DNA of 64,000 nt from Anseranas semipalmata (Eukaryota > Chordata > Aves > Anseriformes > Anseranatidae). The position numbers were made by a program, and so were the translations under genes. The stretch spans positions 740,540-804,539 of the forward strand of contig VXAA01001968.1 of NCBI GenBank assembly GCA_013399115.1, read 5' to 3'. Positions 52,851 through 64,000 of the stretch are shown one piece after another (within the stretch, counting starts at the first letter, position 1; every line of letters starts with the position of its first letter). The notes below the pieces were generated by a model. That model worked only from the letters and a program-made list of their open reading frames with translations, had not been told where the DNA came from and made no database searches.

Positions 52851-53616
52851 GTACAAAAACAGTATAAAAAGGACTTGTCTGTATGACCGAACAAAAAGAA
52901 ATACTTCTCATTCAATAACAGGTAATGATTTTGACATGGTCCCTGAACTCTGGGCTTTGCAGATGCCAGAAGCTTAACAACCTGAGGAAGTTTTAATCTC
53001 TGATTCCAGCCTTTATCTGTGGAGGTGGGAGGGAAGGAAGCATTAAGTGCAAAATTGCCAGAAAAGGGCTGCTTGAATCAGCAACTTTTAGCTCTTACCC
53101 TATGATTGTAATTGATTTCAAGTCACAGCTTAACAGGGGAAAAACACCACATCACGACCAAACTGCCACCTAACCTTGGACTTTGCATAAAGTTTGGAGA
53201 AATGTTGCCTCCAAGTTTTCTAGCACTGGGCTCTTCACTGGAGGAAAAATAGTAAAAGAAAGATAACCACTTGGTTTAATGACAACTATACAGCAAGAGG
53301 AGATTATTACTTGCAGCAGATATTACAAATATGCTATCTCAACAGTACTTGTAACAATAAATGAAATGGTAACATAATTACTCTAGCTTTTCCATTATTT
53401 CAATTAATTTTGCTTTCATGTTCACTGATGCTATTGTCATGCTGCAGTATTGTGCTTTGAACATTTTCCTACCCTGCTCCAGGAGGTCTGCTGGGGTAAC
53501 ATCTCCAGCACAGATGTCAAAACCCCCTAAATTAATTGCTCCTTTCATCCTTTAATTAGAACTATGCTACTTTCCTTCTACATCATTATTATATAAAAAG
53601 CCACGCCTTCAGCTCC

Positions 53617-53642
53617 ACATTGCTCTTGTACATTGCTCTTGT
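53617..53642. repeat. 13-bp tandem duplication
   Basis: ACATTGCTCTTGT occurs twice in tandem, followed by ACATTG, the start of a third unit. Confidence 0.95.
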
Positions 53643-54023
53643 ACATTGATGTGGGAGACTGAAATCAAAAGAATACAAGTACAGGGGATGCATCACACTT
53701 AGCATTGAAACTCTTACTAGACTGTGTCCTTGCCAACAGAGGATTGTTCTCTAGGGCTTTAACCACCACAATTGATAATTCCACAAATTTATCCATAATC
53801 CCTGTCCATTGAGATCCTAGACCAACAGCTAATAAACTTCAGTAGTGGAAAGTTCTTCCTCTGCTGACCCTACATCACTGGATGCTATAAGACATTTCTA
53901 CCTAAAGAAAAGGGAAGAAAAAAAAATCAGAGCTGCATGCAAGATATGACATCAGGTCTTCTTTCCAGTAGTTAATTTCTGATATTTTGCATTATAGCAA
54001 GTCTTTTCAAGATTTTCAAAGTT

Positions 54024-54076
54024 CAGGTTTGTTTCTGTCCAAAACAGAACAAACCTGACAATGTTATTGTCAGGTT
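54024..54076. repeat. overlapping, mutually exclusive hairpins
   Basis: CAGGTTTGTTTCTGT (54024) pairs with ACAGAACAAACCTG (ending 54057) with one bulged base. AACCTGACAAT (54052-54062) pairs perfectly with ATTGTCAGGTT (54066-54076) across a 3-base loop. The segment AACCTG is shared, so only one stem can form at a time. This could be the remnant of a small inverted-repeat element or simple local duplication and inversion. Transcription is unknown. Confidence 0.85.
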
Positions 54077-56719
54077 GCCGTCCAGTTTATTTGGATATTT
54101 GGTTTGGTGTTTTTTTTTTTTTTTTCATTTGTCCTTAAATTGAAATGGTTACTTTAAGGTCAGGCCCCCCTCTAATTTTGGAATGTGGAAGGTCAAATAG
54201 AGAAGGGTATTCAGCTCAGGAAGTAAAGCTGCCTATTTACAAATTAAAGACCAAGTACCTTAGGCAAATGACTTTGAGACAAAATAAAATTTAGTCTTTA
54301 CTTATTTTCATATTTCTTTAGAGTTGCCATGAGAATATTTTAATAACCTCCATAGAGTTTAAAATGATGCAGGTAACTGCTTTAAGTAATTTTAGTGCTA
54401 TTAAAGATAACAAACCTCTCATGTGAAATACTCTGTTAAGCAGTGATCAGCAGAAAAGGGGTAAGGATATTTTTAGTGCAAATTTGAGTTGTCTTTATAG
54501 GTGAGCTGAAGTGAGAATATAATTATATTATCTATAACATAAAAGATGTGCAGATATTCAAACTCCTACCATCTCAGTCTTGTGTTGACTCATGCAGAAA
54601 ACACATCAGAATTTTAACTAGCTCCATTTCTACCATTCAGCTGCCTGTATGTGATCTCTGAACCCACCTCCAGGTCACGCTGATAATGTTTAAGTTGCAA
54701 TGTTATTCATCATAGCACAGTTATAATACCTGAAACTGAGTTCCTCCCCAAATTACTTGGGAGAAATTCAGAGGAACAAGTGAGTATAAATCTTGCACAC
54801 CTTGCTTTCAGTTCTTTTCCTGACCTTCATGATTATGGCTACAAAATCATTTGCTTCTTTTTGGCTCTACTTCATGAAAAATATGTCAGAAAAGTTAGAC
54901 TCGTAGAGAAGTTTGGGACATTGAAAAAATAAGTCACACAAAAGCTTGAAGATCCCAAGTGAGCCATAATATAATTTCTTTCTCTGAGACATTATGTCCT
55001 GCTAATGAGTTATGAGAATCCTTACTCCCTTGGTGTTCAGATGCTGAATAAACATGAAAAACTTGTCTTTTTTTTCCACTTTTCAGACTTCCTAAGGGAT
55101 GTGAGTAACTTAGGCCCAGAATAATCTCACCAATTGTTAACCAGCTAGAAGTTAGACATGTTAACTAGGCATGCAGACCCTAGAACAACCCACACCATAA
55201 CAAAATAGATGCAATGTGATTTTCTGCAGAGGTGCTGAGTTCTTGCTGTTGAGAAGGATGCAGCTTTCTGTCAAGAATAAGTTTCCACCAATATGTTAAA
55301 TGAAATATTAGAGGAAGCTATTGCAGACTAATGAACTCCATCACCTCATAAGGGCTGTACAGCACCATCCAAAACCCCCACTATTTCATGCCTTCATGGT
55401 ATCCTTGTAATCAGTGTCTGAGGCATGTCAATCCCAGTACGTGGCTCTGCTTTCTCATCAGCAGATCCCAGTTTAAACAGATCCTGGATCTTTTAGTGTT
55501 TTGGCTTTAAATCCTGATGGAAACTGGAAGCTGCTTTTCTCCCCTTCTTTGTTTTATTTATCTGGATTCAAATTTTTCATCTCTGGCAAGTGTTGGCCCC
55601 AAATCCAGAAGGGATCTTCTAGTGCTACCCTGCTCCAAGGAATAACTGAAACAAGCTGGGTAACGGTTGCCAAAGTAGCTCGGAAAAAGGAAAAGAAAAG
55701 AGAAAAAAGCATCAGCATAGCTAGAAAATACATCACATGGCTGTGGCTGTTACACTTCTGCCACCATCTGGGACATGTTTTAGGTGAGCAGCTCTGGCCC
55801 AAATAGTCTACAATATTTATTTCTTGCCAAACCAAAAGGATGGAGACAGCTTCTTCCACTTTTTTCCACTCTAAGCCATTTCTCCATGAAAATACAGACC
55901 AAAATAGAATTTCAAAGCCTGCTATTTCACAGCTTGCAATAGGAATTCATTTCTTTTCCTCCCTTAACCCTTTTATCCTGTTTATTTTTTCACCCCTCTA
56001 GACAATGTTTCAAGGTAGAAACAGCTCTCTTCCAAACAGCCTGAAGGAAAAAGTCTCTTTCCTTCCCATTCTCCTCGACTAGCAACATTGATTTTTCAGC
56101 CATTAGCTTCTGTGAGCTGAATGTTAATGAGCCTGCATGATATAAGTAATGATGATGGATGCTGTCCAGGTGCACTTATGGACAGCCAAGTGTTCTTTCC
56201 TTCCATAGGCTAGCTGTAACAGTTCCTACCTATAGGGAGCCACCCTTTGGCACGTATCCATCCTCTATTGCACTAGGCTTTCACAGAAGCTCAATGTACG
56301 GGATAACCTCAGTTCACTAAATTAATTCCTAATCATTGATTTGGGGAATTCACCTTCCTTTTATTTATTTGTGACATAGGAAGAACTTTATCCTTATAGT
56401 TTTCCCTCCTGGCTGTACTGGGTTAGGTGGCAAGGTTTGGGTAGCGGGGGCCTGCAGGGGTGGCTTCTGTGAGCAGAGCCCAGCAGCTGCCCCATGTCAG
56501 ATCAGAGCCAGCTCCAGCCGGCTCCGAAAGGGACCCACCGCTGGCCAGAGCTGAGCCGGTGAGCGACGCTGGTTGTGCCTCTGGGAGAGCAGATTGAAGA
56601 AAGGGAACAAACTGCTGTGCTACAGCAGCTGGGAGAGAGGAGTGAGAAACAGCCCTGCAGGCACCCAGGTCAGTGCAGAAGGAGGGCAGGAGGGGCTCCA
56701 GGCACCAGAGCAGAAGTTC

Positions 56720-57125
56720 CCCTGTGGCCCGTGGAGAGGCCCATGGTGGAGCAGGCTGTCCCCCTGCAGCCCATGGGTACCACACGGAGCAGATGTCCAC
56801 GCTGCAGCTATGGAGGAGCCCACATGGAGCAGGTGGATGAGGCCTGAAGGAGGCTGCGGCCCATGGGAGCCCCCGCAGGAGCAGGCCCCGGGCCGGAGCT
56901 GCAGCCCGTGGAGAGGAGCCCACACAGGAGCAGGAGGCCAGGCGGGAGCTGCCGCCCGTGGGGGAGCCATGTTGGAGCATTTTGGTCCTGAGGGATGGGC
57001 CCTGTGGTACGGACCCATATTGGAGCAGTTCTGGAAGAACTGCAGCCTGTGGGAAGCCCCCGCAGGATCAGTTTCGGGAAGGACAGCATCCCGTGGGAGG
57101 GACCCCACGTGGAGCAGGGGCAGAG
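56720..57125 (+). repeat. degenerate ~45-60 bp tandem units inside the LTR
   Basis: The body of the LTR repeats the pattern 'GCAGCCCGTGG(G/A)...GAGCCCAC...GGAGCAG' about seven or eight times with drift, giving a GC-rich, CpG-containing array. Because several units keep the frame open, three long reading frames (185-217 codons) arise on both strands. These do not encode a retroviral protein. Confidence 0.8.
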
Positions 57126-57297
57126 AGTGACCGTGAAGGAGCGGCGGAGACGCAGCATTAGGGACTGACCGCAGCCCCATTCCCCATTCCCCATTCCCCT
57201 GCACCGCTCGGGGGGAGGAGGCAAAAGAGGGTGGATGGGTGAAGGTGTTTTTAGTTTGCGTGTAGTTTCTCACTGCTCTAGTCTGCTAGTGATAGGC

Positions 57298-57303
57298 AAT
57301 AAA
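57298..57303 (+). promoter_or_regulatory. LTR polyadenylation signal AATAAA
   Basis: AATAAA lies about 185 bp before the LTR end, as expected for the R/U5 region of this LTR type. It fixes the + orientation of the element. Confidence 0.75.
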
Positions 57304-57488
57304 TCATATTAATATCCCTACGCTGAATCTGTTTTGCCCATGATGGAAATTGGTGGGTGAACTCCCTGTCCTTATCTCAGTCCTTGAGCCCTTTTTCATC
57401 ATATTTTTTCCCCCTGTTCCTTTGAGGAGGGGGAGTGAGAGAGCAGTGTGCTGGAGTTTAGCTAGCCATCAGTGTGAAACCACCACAC

Positions 57489-60400
57489 TGACCTGCTCTC
57501 ATTAAACTCAATAGCCAAAATACCTTTGGTGATTTTTTTTTGTTTCTTTCTTTCTTTTTAGCTAAAAAGCTTCATTCTTGAATACTTGCCACATGGACGT
57601 ATTCCTGACTTATGCAAGCAGCCCCTAGGAAGGTCACAGAGCTATTTGTATTGAATAAGGGAGGAAACAAGGTAATTGAAATATGGTTTGCAATATCATT
57701 CCTTCACTCCTTTCTCCAGCAAAATTCTCAGCCCTAAACAAGAGCTGTACAAGATGCACAAGTAATGACCTAACAGTTCCTCATAGAAAATATTTGTACC
57801 TCCGCCAAAGTAAGCAGTCAGTGAATAATTCCTAGGTGCTCTTCCTCCTCTCTCTCACATTTGAAGCAGTAGATGTGTTGCTGCAGAACAAGGTAGATCA
57901 AGCTAAGCATCCTTCCTAAAGTATTGCTCAGTCTCGTTTGAGAATTAATAAGGCTGAGCTGCAAAGCATTATCCCGGACAGCAATGAATGCCAAGTAATC
58001 GGCCCAAATTGTGTTTGATGGATACTTCCGAATACAGACATGCTTTCCAAAAGAATAGCTTCTCTTGGAGGAACTTAAGACAAGCTGTTCCCATCACAAG
58101 TGTTTTCCAGGCAGAGATCTGAGTGATGACTGAGACATAAGCCATAAATGTTCTCCAGAAGTAATATAAAGGACTTGTTAAAGAAATTTGATCCTGAATA
58201 GAGAAGCAACAATTCTATGACAAGGATTCTGAGTTGGCCAGAGATTTGTGATATGCCTAGACCTTCTGCATATGTTCTCCTTGAAGAGATCAAACAGGCT
58301 TTTCAACCCAAAGGTTGTGTTTTAATAGCTTATAAGATAAAAGACTTAACTTTTGTAACAGGGAAAACCCAAAGAAACTAGATTAATCATTACTGAAATA
58401 AATAGTGAGATGCAATACCTCCTACTGTGCCTCTGCCCAGCGGGTTCTCTCTGGGAGTGTTGGGGCTGCAGGCAGATGATGAGGTTCTGGCTGAGCTCTA
58501 GCTAACTGAACAATGCATGGAAAACTATGAGGTATGACATAAGAAAGTGCTGAATGTATCAAACAACAATGCAAGAAACTGATAAAGTTACAGATAGTGC
58601 TGTGAGGCATGGCTGAGTTACACGGGTAACTGGACAGGAGCACCAGGGACAATGTGGGAAAGCTGAGTCTAACAAGGCCTGCAATACCTGGGGGATGTTA
58701 TCAGCAATACTGTGTAAAGCTGAGATTGCCTAGGGAACCATATCAGAAATAGCAAATCTGCATGTGGACATAGCAAAACTGTGACCAATGCATAAAAAGG
58801 TAATTAGGTATGAGTTGGTTACTTGGGAAGGAATGAGGATGAAGAGGGAATAAGCAGGGGAAAGGGAGTGCAAATCATGCTATCAGGGTTGTTTGGGAAG
58901 CCTACAAGAAGCCCTGTGCCTGATCACTGCAGTTTGGGGCACAACAATAACTTTACTGCTTCCATTGCACCCACACCTTGCTCCCACAGTCAGGGTGACC
59001 TGGGGTGTCTAACCCAGCACTGGTTGGAGCCTCAGGAGCCTCCTTCCTAGCAGTGACAGGGAACACCACCACCCTCTCCTACCACTTCAATGAGCAACAG
59101 AGAACACAAATTTACTTTGCGTAACTTCATCAGATGGCAATCTACAAAACTGAAATATTTTGACCACTCTTTTTTTCCATCTTGTCTCAGTTTGCCCAGA
59201 CTGTCCACTCTCCTGTTCTCAAAAGGACAAAATCCTTGAGGAAACCTCCTGACGCTGGGTATATTTGAAATTTACTGCCCCCTCCTTGTGGAAGTCAGGC
59301 TTCTGGGAGCAGGAGTTGACAGCATTTGCTAGGTTTTAGCCACTATGGGAAGATCGGGGGAAGGAAGCCAAGGCAGGAACTTCAACTTCAGAGATCACCA
59401 GCGTGTCCCACCTCTGCACACTAGGCACACACTCCCACTCTTCGTAGAAATAATATTCTCAATGTAGCTAAACCAATTTAAATAATAGATTTCTGTTCTC
59501 CTAGTTCATTTTGGACTGAAACAGGGTTAGGGGAAATAGAGGTTACTTTCGCAGCTGGCAAAGCTGCGTCCAGAAATAGATGTACATCCACATGCTCGAA
59601 CAACAATAAGTAGCTGCTTTGTTGCTCCGTCCCCACCAAGTTAGCACCCATGAGCTGATTGCAATGACCACCCCAGTCCCTCATCTGCCCCAGCTGAGAA
59701 TTCAAACAGATTAGATTAAGCCATGGTGATTTACAGATGCATTATCCTAAACTAAACTGCAAGAAGGTGCATTCCAGGCAAAATGGGTCTACCTGGAAAG
59801 TTGATGTCTCATAGACTCACAGGAGATATGCTGTTTCCAAGACATTAGGTCATTTCCATTTCTCTTCTCTGGACTTTCTGGGACAGGTACTCACACCATT
59901 TGTATATAGAAATAGTCAAAAACATTGATCAGATGGACAAAGCTCATTCTGATTGCTCAAGGACCTGAATGCAAAGTTATTTCCAAATATCTTCACACAC
60001 AAATGAGCTGTGCTCCAGTAAGCTGCATTTTCTTCACTGCTGATACAGTATTTTCCCCACTCTTTTGTCCTTGATACAATCCTTGCTTTCTGTTAACAAG
60101 GACAGCCTCAAGCAAGCAAAACCAGCAGCACTTCCAGATTTATGCCAGCCATAATTTGCCTTACAAAGGAGCAATTCTGTAGCCATTTTGGGTTTCCTCC
60201 TGCCTCAGTGAGTTGACTTTACATAGGGCAAAATGACAGGAGTAGGGTAGAGAACCCATCCTATGCAAAGGGCTCATGTTTCCAATTTACATTTTTTCAT
60301 TTTCCTTTTTTTTTTTTTTTTTTCATTTTCAATTGAAAGAGAATAACCAGAATGGTACAGCACTATAAAGAGTGGATAATAACTCTTAGCTTATAGTTAC

Positions 60401-62414
60401 ATGAAAGCACTGGTAATTGCCCTCTATGTGCTCTGGATATAAGACATGGAAACAATAAGGTCTGGAGATAAGATTGCAAGTATCAACAATTTTTCTTTCT
60501 ATCCTCTGAGACTTTAGTTTGGACCTGGCAGTCATCATTGACTTATGTGCCACTTGAGCAGGCATTCTGGTGTCATTTGCAGGGACATGTGGCTTGATGG
60601 GCCTTTTATGAACAATTACACAATGCTGTAATTTACAGCATTAGCCCGGCATACGCAGCATGTAGCAGGATATACACAGCAGTAAGGCACGGCGCGGAGT
60701 GAAGGAAATCAGAAAAATACAACACTGCCTGGGCGGATTCCCTATAAGTTAGCAGCTGAGAAGCTGGGCATGCAAACCGCATGAGATCTGCTCTGACAGC
60801 TGAGGGAGGCTATCCCCACCTTAGAAACTCATTTTAATTCTGATAGCCAAATTAACACTGGACACATTTTCTTTGGAAAGCAGAACTTCAGCATTTATGG
60901 AACTACATTAAGTTTATCGACATTTAAGTTCTTTAACTCTGTCCATTAAATCTTTTAACCAAAAGCCATAATGATGATGGCTGTCATTATTATTATTTGT
61001 CATCACAGAAGCAGCATTCTGCAAGCACCCAGGAGCCCAGTCAATTGTACTGCAATGTTTAGCCCTAACTTGTATTGATCCTTCAGCTCCAAGTCTCAAA
61101 TCAAAAGCCATTTCTGAGATTTTTAGCTTGTGTGACTCAAAGGCAGAAAAGAGCTGTGGGCTGCGTTAGAGTCACTCTTCTGCAGGGATGCATCACCTCA
61201 GCAGCCATGATGGGTGGTTTTACATTTACAGTTCAAGGATTGACTTGAGACATCTTCCAGAGCTTACTCTGTCAGTCAGGTCAGAGACTCCATTTCTCTT
61301 AACAGGCATCATCTGAAAAGCACCTGAAGCCAACAGAAGGTCTCACAGTGATTTCTACTACACGTGCCAGCTGTGCACAAGGTCCAGGCTCCAGGATATG
61401 AAGAAGAGGGAAGACCTGGCCAGCCCAGGGTCCAGCTGGTCTACCTCCTTCTGGTGCACTAGGGCTCAAGTGACATGGCTGCACACCACGCTTCTCCATG
61501 ACCATGGGGCAGAGCAGCTCAAACTCCTCTGCTAGAAAGGGTCGATTGAGCTTGACTTCCTGGGCTGCTGGAATGCTCTGTAGGAGACTGCTACTAGATA
61601 TAAAAAAAAAAAAAAAAAAAGAAAAAGCTGGTGTGTGGAGCAGGGACAGCAAGCCACAGCTGTCTCACCTTTCACTGAGCCCAGGGCTTGGGCACTGGGC
61701 TAGAAAGTCATTTGTCCTCACCTTGTGGTCCATATGTTGGACTCTTGGCCACATGGCGATCCAGCAGTGCTCTGCAATAGCATGCAGCTCTGGGAGCTTG
61801 GGAAGCAAAATGATACAAGTTTAAACCCCTGAGGCTGAAGAGAAAATCACCACATACCGATTTACTGCTTCTGGACCAAATACTCTTATTAGACTCCTAT
61901 GCAGTAGGAAGATATCACTGTCACCTACTGCCTTTTTAAAGAGAAAAATGGCCAGTTTTCTATGCTAAAAAAACATAAAAGCCTAGATGGAAGGTATGAT
62001 TTTGTCCAGCAAATCTGCCTTCAAACAGACAGCTAACCAACACCTGTAGAAAGATGCCAAAGTCAAGGAGGTTTCACAGGGGCTCAGACCAGGCTCTGAC
62101 ATTTCCCATTACCTATCAGACTGCTGGGTGGTTATGAATATCTTTTCCAAGTACATCATTTTTCCAGTTTGCTATACACAGAAAGTAGGTACAAAGCTCA
62201 GTCTTCTGAGCTCCACTCTTCTTCTCTGTCCCAAACTGCTGCACAGCCATGTCATATTATGTGGTATTAGATTGCATTGAATTCCTAATGCACATTTCTT
62301 CCAGTGAGAACTCTGTTTCAGAATTGGCTGAAGTATTGTGCACATATTTCTCAGTTTTACGAATACTAATTTTAAAGCCAAACATTCACTTGCCCATTAG
62401 TGCATTTCCATGAT
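57489..62414. other. unique non-coding sequence
   Basis: No gene seen. About 60.56-61.1 kb looks like a conserved non-coding element and includes the dyad at 60622-60642 and CpG-bearing strings such as CACGGCGCGG. Runs of 18 T at 60306-60323 and 19 A at 61602-61620 are simple tracts. Open frames reach 117 codons (61299-61652, - strand), but that one crosses the poly(A) run and is not credible. Confidence 0.55.
60622..60642. repeat. perfect 10-bp dyad
   Basis: AATGCTGTAA and TTACAGCATT are exact reverse complements around a single central T. Such symmetry suits a dimeric DNA-binding factor, but no specific factor can be assigned. Confidence 0.9.
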
Positions 62415-62521
62415 GTTCTCCATTCACAAATGAGGAAGGAGACTCAAAGGTGTGAAACCATTTGCCCAAGGCTATAAAGGAGTATTACAAGATCTGAGTT
62501 TCCTTGCCTCTAGTCCCATAC
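62415..62521 (-). repeat. MIR-type SINE fragment, antisense
   Basis: The + strand reads like the reverse complement of the MIR core: CACAAATGAGGAAGGAGACTC, AAAGGTGTGAAACCA, TTTGCCCAAGGCTATAAAGG, then GATCTGAGTTTCCTTGCCTC. This parallels 'CAGATGAGGAAACTGAGGC..AGAGGTTAAGTGACTTGCCCAAGGTCACACAG..GAGCCGGGATTCGAACCCAGG'. The element is derived from a tRNA-type SINE old enough to predate the bird lineage. The internal Pol III boxes are decayed. Confidence 0.75.
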
Positions 62522-64000
62522 TTAGATGAGTAGATCACAAACAACAGTTATTGAGCATGAAGTACCTCCCCACCACCAAAAAGAGAAGTCCAGGTTAATA
62601 TTCATTTATTTTTATTGTGTGGTCCTTTTTGCGGCAAATGGGCCAATGTAAATGGACTAGCCTCCGGTTTAGTTGCTTTGAGAACTGTGACAAACTAAGT
62701 ACATGATCCAAAAAAAAAAAAAAAGAGAGAGAGAGAATAAAAGCCCATTGTCACACACAGGAAAAATAATCCATGTTCTTTTTGTAACAGACTTGACAGG
62801 TCTGTAATAAGAAATATTTCATTAGTGCAGTAAAGCTCATTGTCAGCAAATGTTGTAGAGTAAAATAAATGGGAAATAAAATTAATTCTTCATTAAGTTT
62901 TGATGAAGACTCTGTCCTTGAGCTGTAAATCCAGGGCACTTCTCTTCTAGAGAACCATTATTAACCTGCAGGCCCTCCTGGTTGTCTGGGAGACGTATAT
63001 GACGTATTGCTGATGGAATATGTGCTTATGCACCCCACCATCACCATGCTCATCTCCATAGGAACCAACTGCATCACAGAGTGTCTTGGAGGGTCTTCTG
63101 GTCTCTCATGCCACTCTACTGGCATCACTGAGACCTGTGGGTGTGAGCCACAGTTTAATTTCTTCTACCTCTTCCCAGACCACTTACATTCAAAGATGGC
63201 CTTGCATGTGCCCGGTACAGCCAAGATGGGTAGCAGCAAGAAGAACTATGCCCAAGTACTCGGTACCTTGTGTCTAACATCAGCTCTAAAATTTCATCTC
63301 ACTGCCTTCAGCCATCTAAATGTAGACACCATGTCAAAGCTGATCACCTCTGCTCCTCATTGTCAATAAAATAGATAGATATTCCCACAATGAACTTCGT
63401 AATCCATACAATGTAGGTTTCTTTGGAAGATATCTTCTATTGTTTTGGGGAGGTACCTGTCCCTCTTTACTACATAGAAAGAAACCTGAGACTGCAGGCA
63501 TAGCTATTAAATATCTAAAGTTAGGAGAGCTGTAGCCCACCCCAGTATCTACCTATAGGCTCTTCAGTAAGAATGGAATTTCTCTCTCCTAACTTCTGGT
63601 AGGCATCCAGGTATTTCCAGGTTGAAATAAAGATCTGGTAAAGCCATTGCACAAAGGAATGAAATTATGATCACCCTTCTTCAAAAGGGCCATGCCAAAA
63701 CGGGAAAAGTGGTAGAAAACCATTCTGAGGACAAGATGTGGAAGGATGATCCTTCTTCTGAAATAAGACTTGCCCACTCTGGCAAAGGGAAGGCTGAGGG
63801 GATCTGATTCCTCTTGGTTTTTACAGAGAGACAGAGAAAAGTGCTCTGAAGCTGACGGAAAACACTGACAAAAAGAAAAATTGGTGTAAAATTGGCCATT
63901 AATATATTTAAGCTGGCAATTAGAAACAAGTTCCATTAAATGAACTCCCAGACGGGTCTGAAAGAAGAGAGAAAAACTGACTCTAAATAGAGCTTCGTAC
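62522..64000. other. unique non-coding sequence to the window end
   Basis: An A-run followed by (GA)n lies at 62710-62736. An open frame of 120 codons at 63007-63369 (+ strand) ends in a TAA that overlaps an AATAAA at 63365-63370. The product has no similarity I recognise, so it is left as chance or a possible relic of a processed transcript. Open frames of 82 and 115 codons on the - strand at about 63.6-63.94 kb overlap each other. Confidence 0.5.
62725..62736. repeat. (GA)n short repeat after an A-run
   Basis: About six GA units follow 15 As at 62710-62724. It is a simple repeat only. Confidence 0.85.

Larger units (their letters stand above)
52851..56413. other. unique AT-rich non-coding sequence
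   Basis: No gene seen. A 13-bp unit (ACATTGCTCTTGT) is tandemly repeated at 53617-53642. The double hairpin at 54024-54076 and a 16-T run at 54110-54125 are the only structured items. A 101-codon open frame on each strand at about 55.5-55.86 kb overlaps its partner and is probably chance. Confidence 0.55.
56414..57488 (+). mobile_element. solo LTR, ERVL-like endogenous retrovirus
   Basis: The 1,075-bp element begins TGTACTGGGTTAGGTGGCAAGG and ends AACCACCACA, giving TG...CA termini. It is flanked by CTGGC on the left (56409-56413) and CTGAC on the right (57489-57493), a 5-bp target duplication with one change, which is the size usual for ERVL-type integration. I recognise the start, the GC-rich body with recurrent 'GGAGCAG...GCAGCCCGTGG' units, the AATAAA signal at 57298-57303 and the 'GTTTTGCCCATGATGG' segment from bird ERVL-like LTRs. 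No primer-binding site or internal gene follows, so the provirus has been lost by LTR recombination. Long open frames here are compositional artefacts. Confidence 0.9.

Noticed and set aside
56423..57273. Long open frames of 185-217 codons on both strands
   Set aside because: They lie wholly within the GC-rich tandem units of the LTR, on both strands at once, and match no retroviral or host protein.
63007..63369. 120-codon frame ending at an AATAAA
   Set aside because: The product is unrecognisable, has no poly(A) tail after it and no splice context; the AATAAA overlap is probably coincidence.
1..64000. CRISPR arrays, operons, tRNA or rRNA genes, prophage
   Set aside because: No spaced direct repeats, no tRNA cloverleaf with B-box, no rRNA strings; the base texture and LINE/LTR content are those of a vertebrate genome.

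Overview
The window is vertebrate nuclear DNA and almost certainly avian. Three things point there: CR1 LINE fragments of several ages, one ending in the ATTCTATG-type octamer repeat typical of bird CR1; a solo LTR of a type I recognise from bird ERVL-like elements; and low repeat density with no SINE clusters. I find no protein-coding gene of the host that I can defend. The stretch reads as intergenic or deep intronic sequence. None of the non-repeat open frames resembles a protein I know, and many overlap open frames on the other strand.

Layout. 1-7.5 kb: unique AT-rich sequence. 7.5 kb: an old MIR/L2-like fragment. 7.6-25 kb: unique sequence with a few stretches that look like conserved non-coding DNA (about 9.5-9.8, 10.7-10.9 and 22.4-23.8 kb). 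25.1-26.8 kb: degraded CR1 pieces on the + strand, with a perfect 19-copy GGAAA array between them. 28.57-29.23 kb: the standout feature, a full-length U6 snRNA sequence joined directly to a 5'-truncated CR1 3' end in the same orientation. 29.2-46.8 kb: unique sequence, including a 201-codon open frame of unknown meaning at 38.4 kb. 46.8-47.6 kb and 50.4-51.8 kb: two old CR1 copies on the - strand. 52.8 kb: a short CR1 3' terminus on the + strand. 54.0 kb: a pair of competing hairpins. 56.41-57.49 kb: a 1,075-bp GC-rich solo LTR bounded by TG...CA and a near-perfect 5-bp target duplication. 57.5-64 kb: unique sequence with a candidate conserved element around 60.6-61.1 kb and a MIR-type SINE at 62.4 kb.

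Nothing here forms a pathway or operon. The content is a record of retrotransposition in four layers: very old CR1 and MIR, intermediate CR1, an ERVL-like LTR, and the much better preserved U6-CR1 chimera. Comparisons with U6, CR1, MIR and LTR families rest on memory of those families. No database search was possible.
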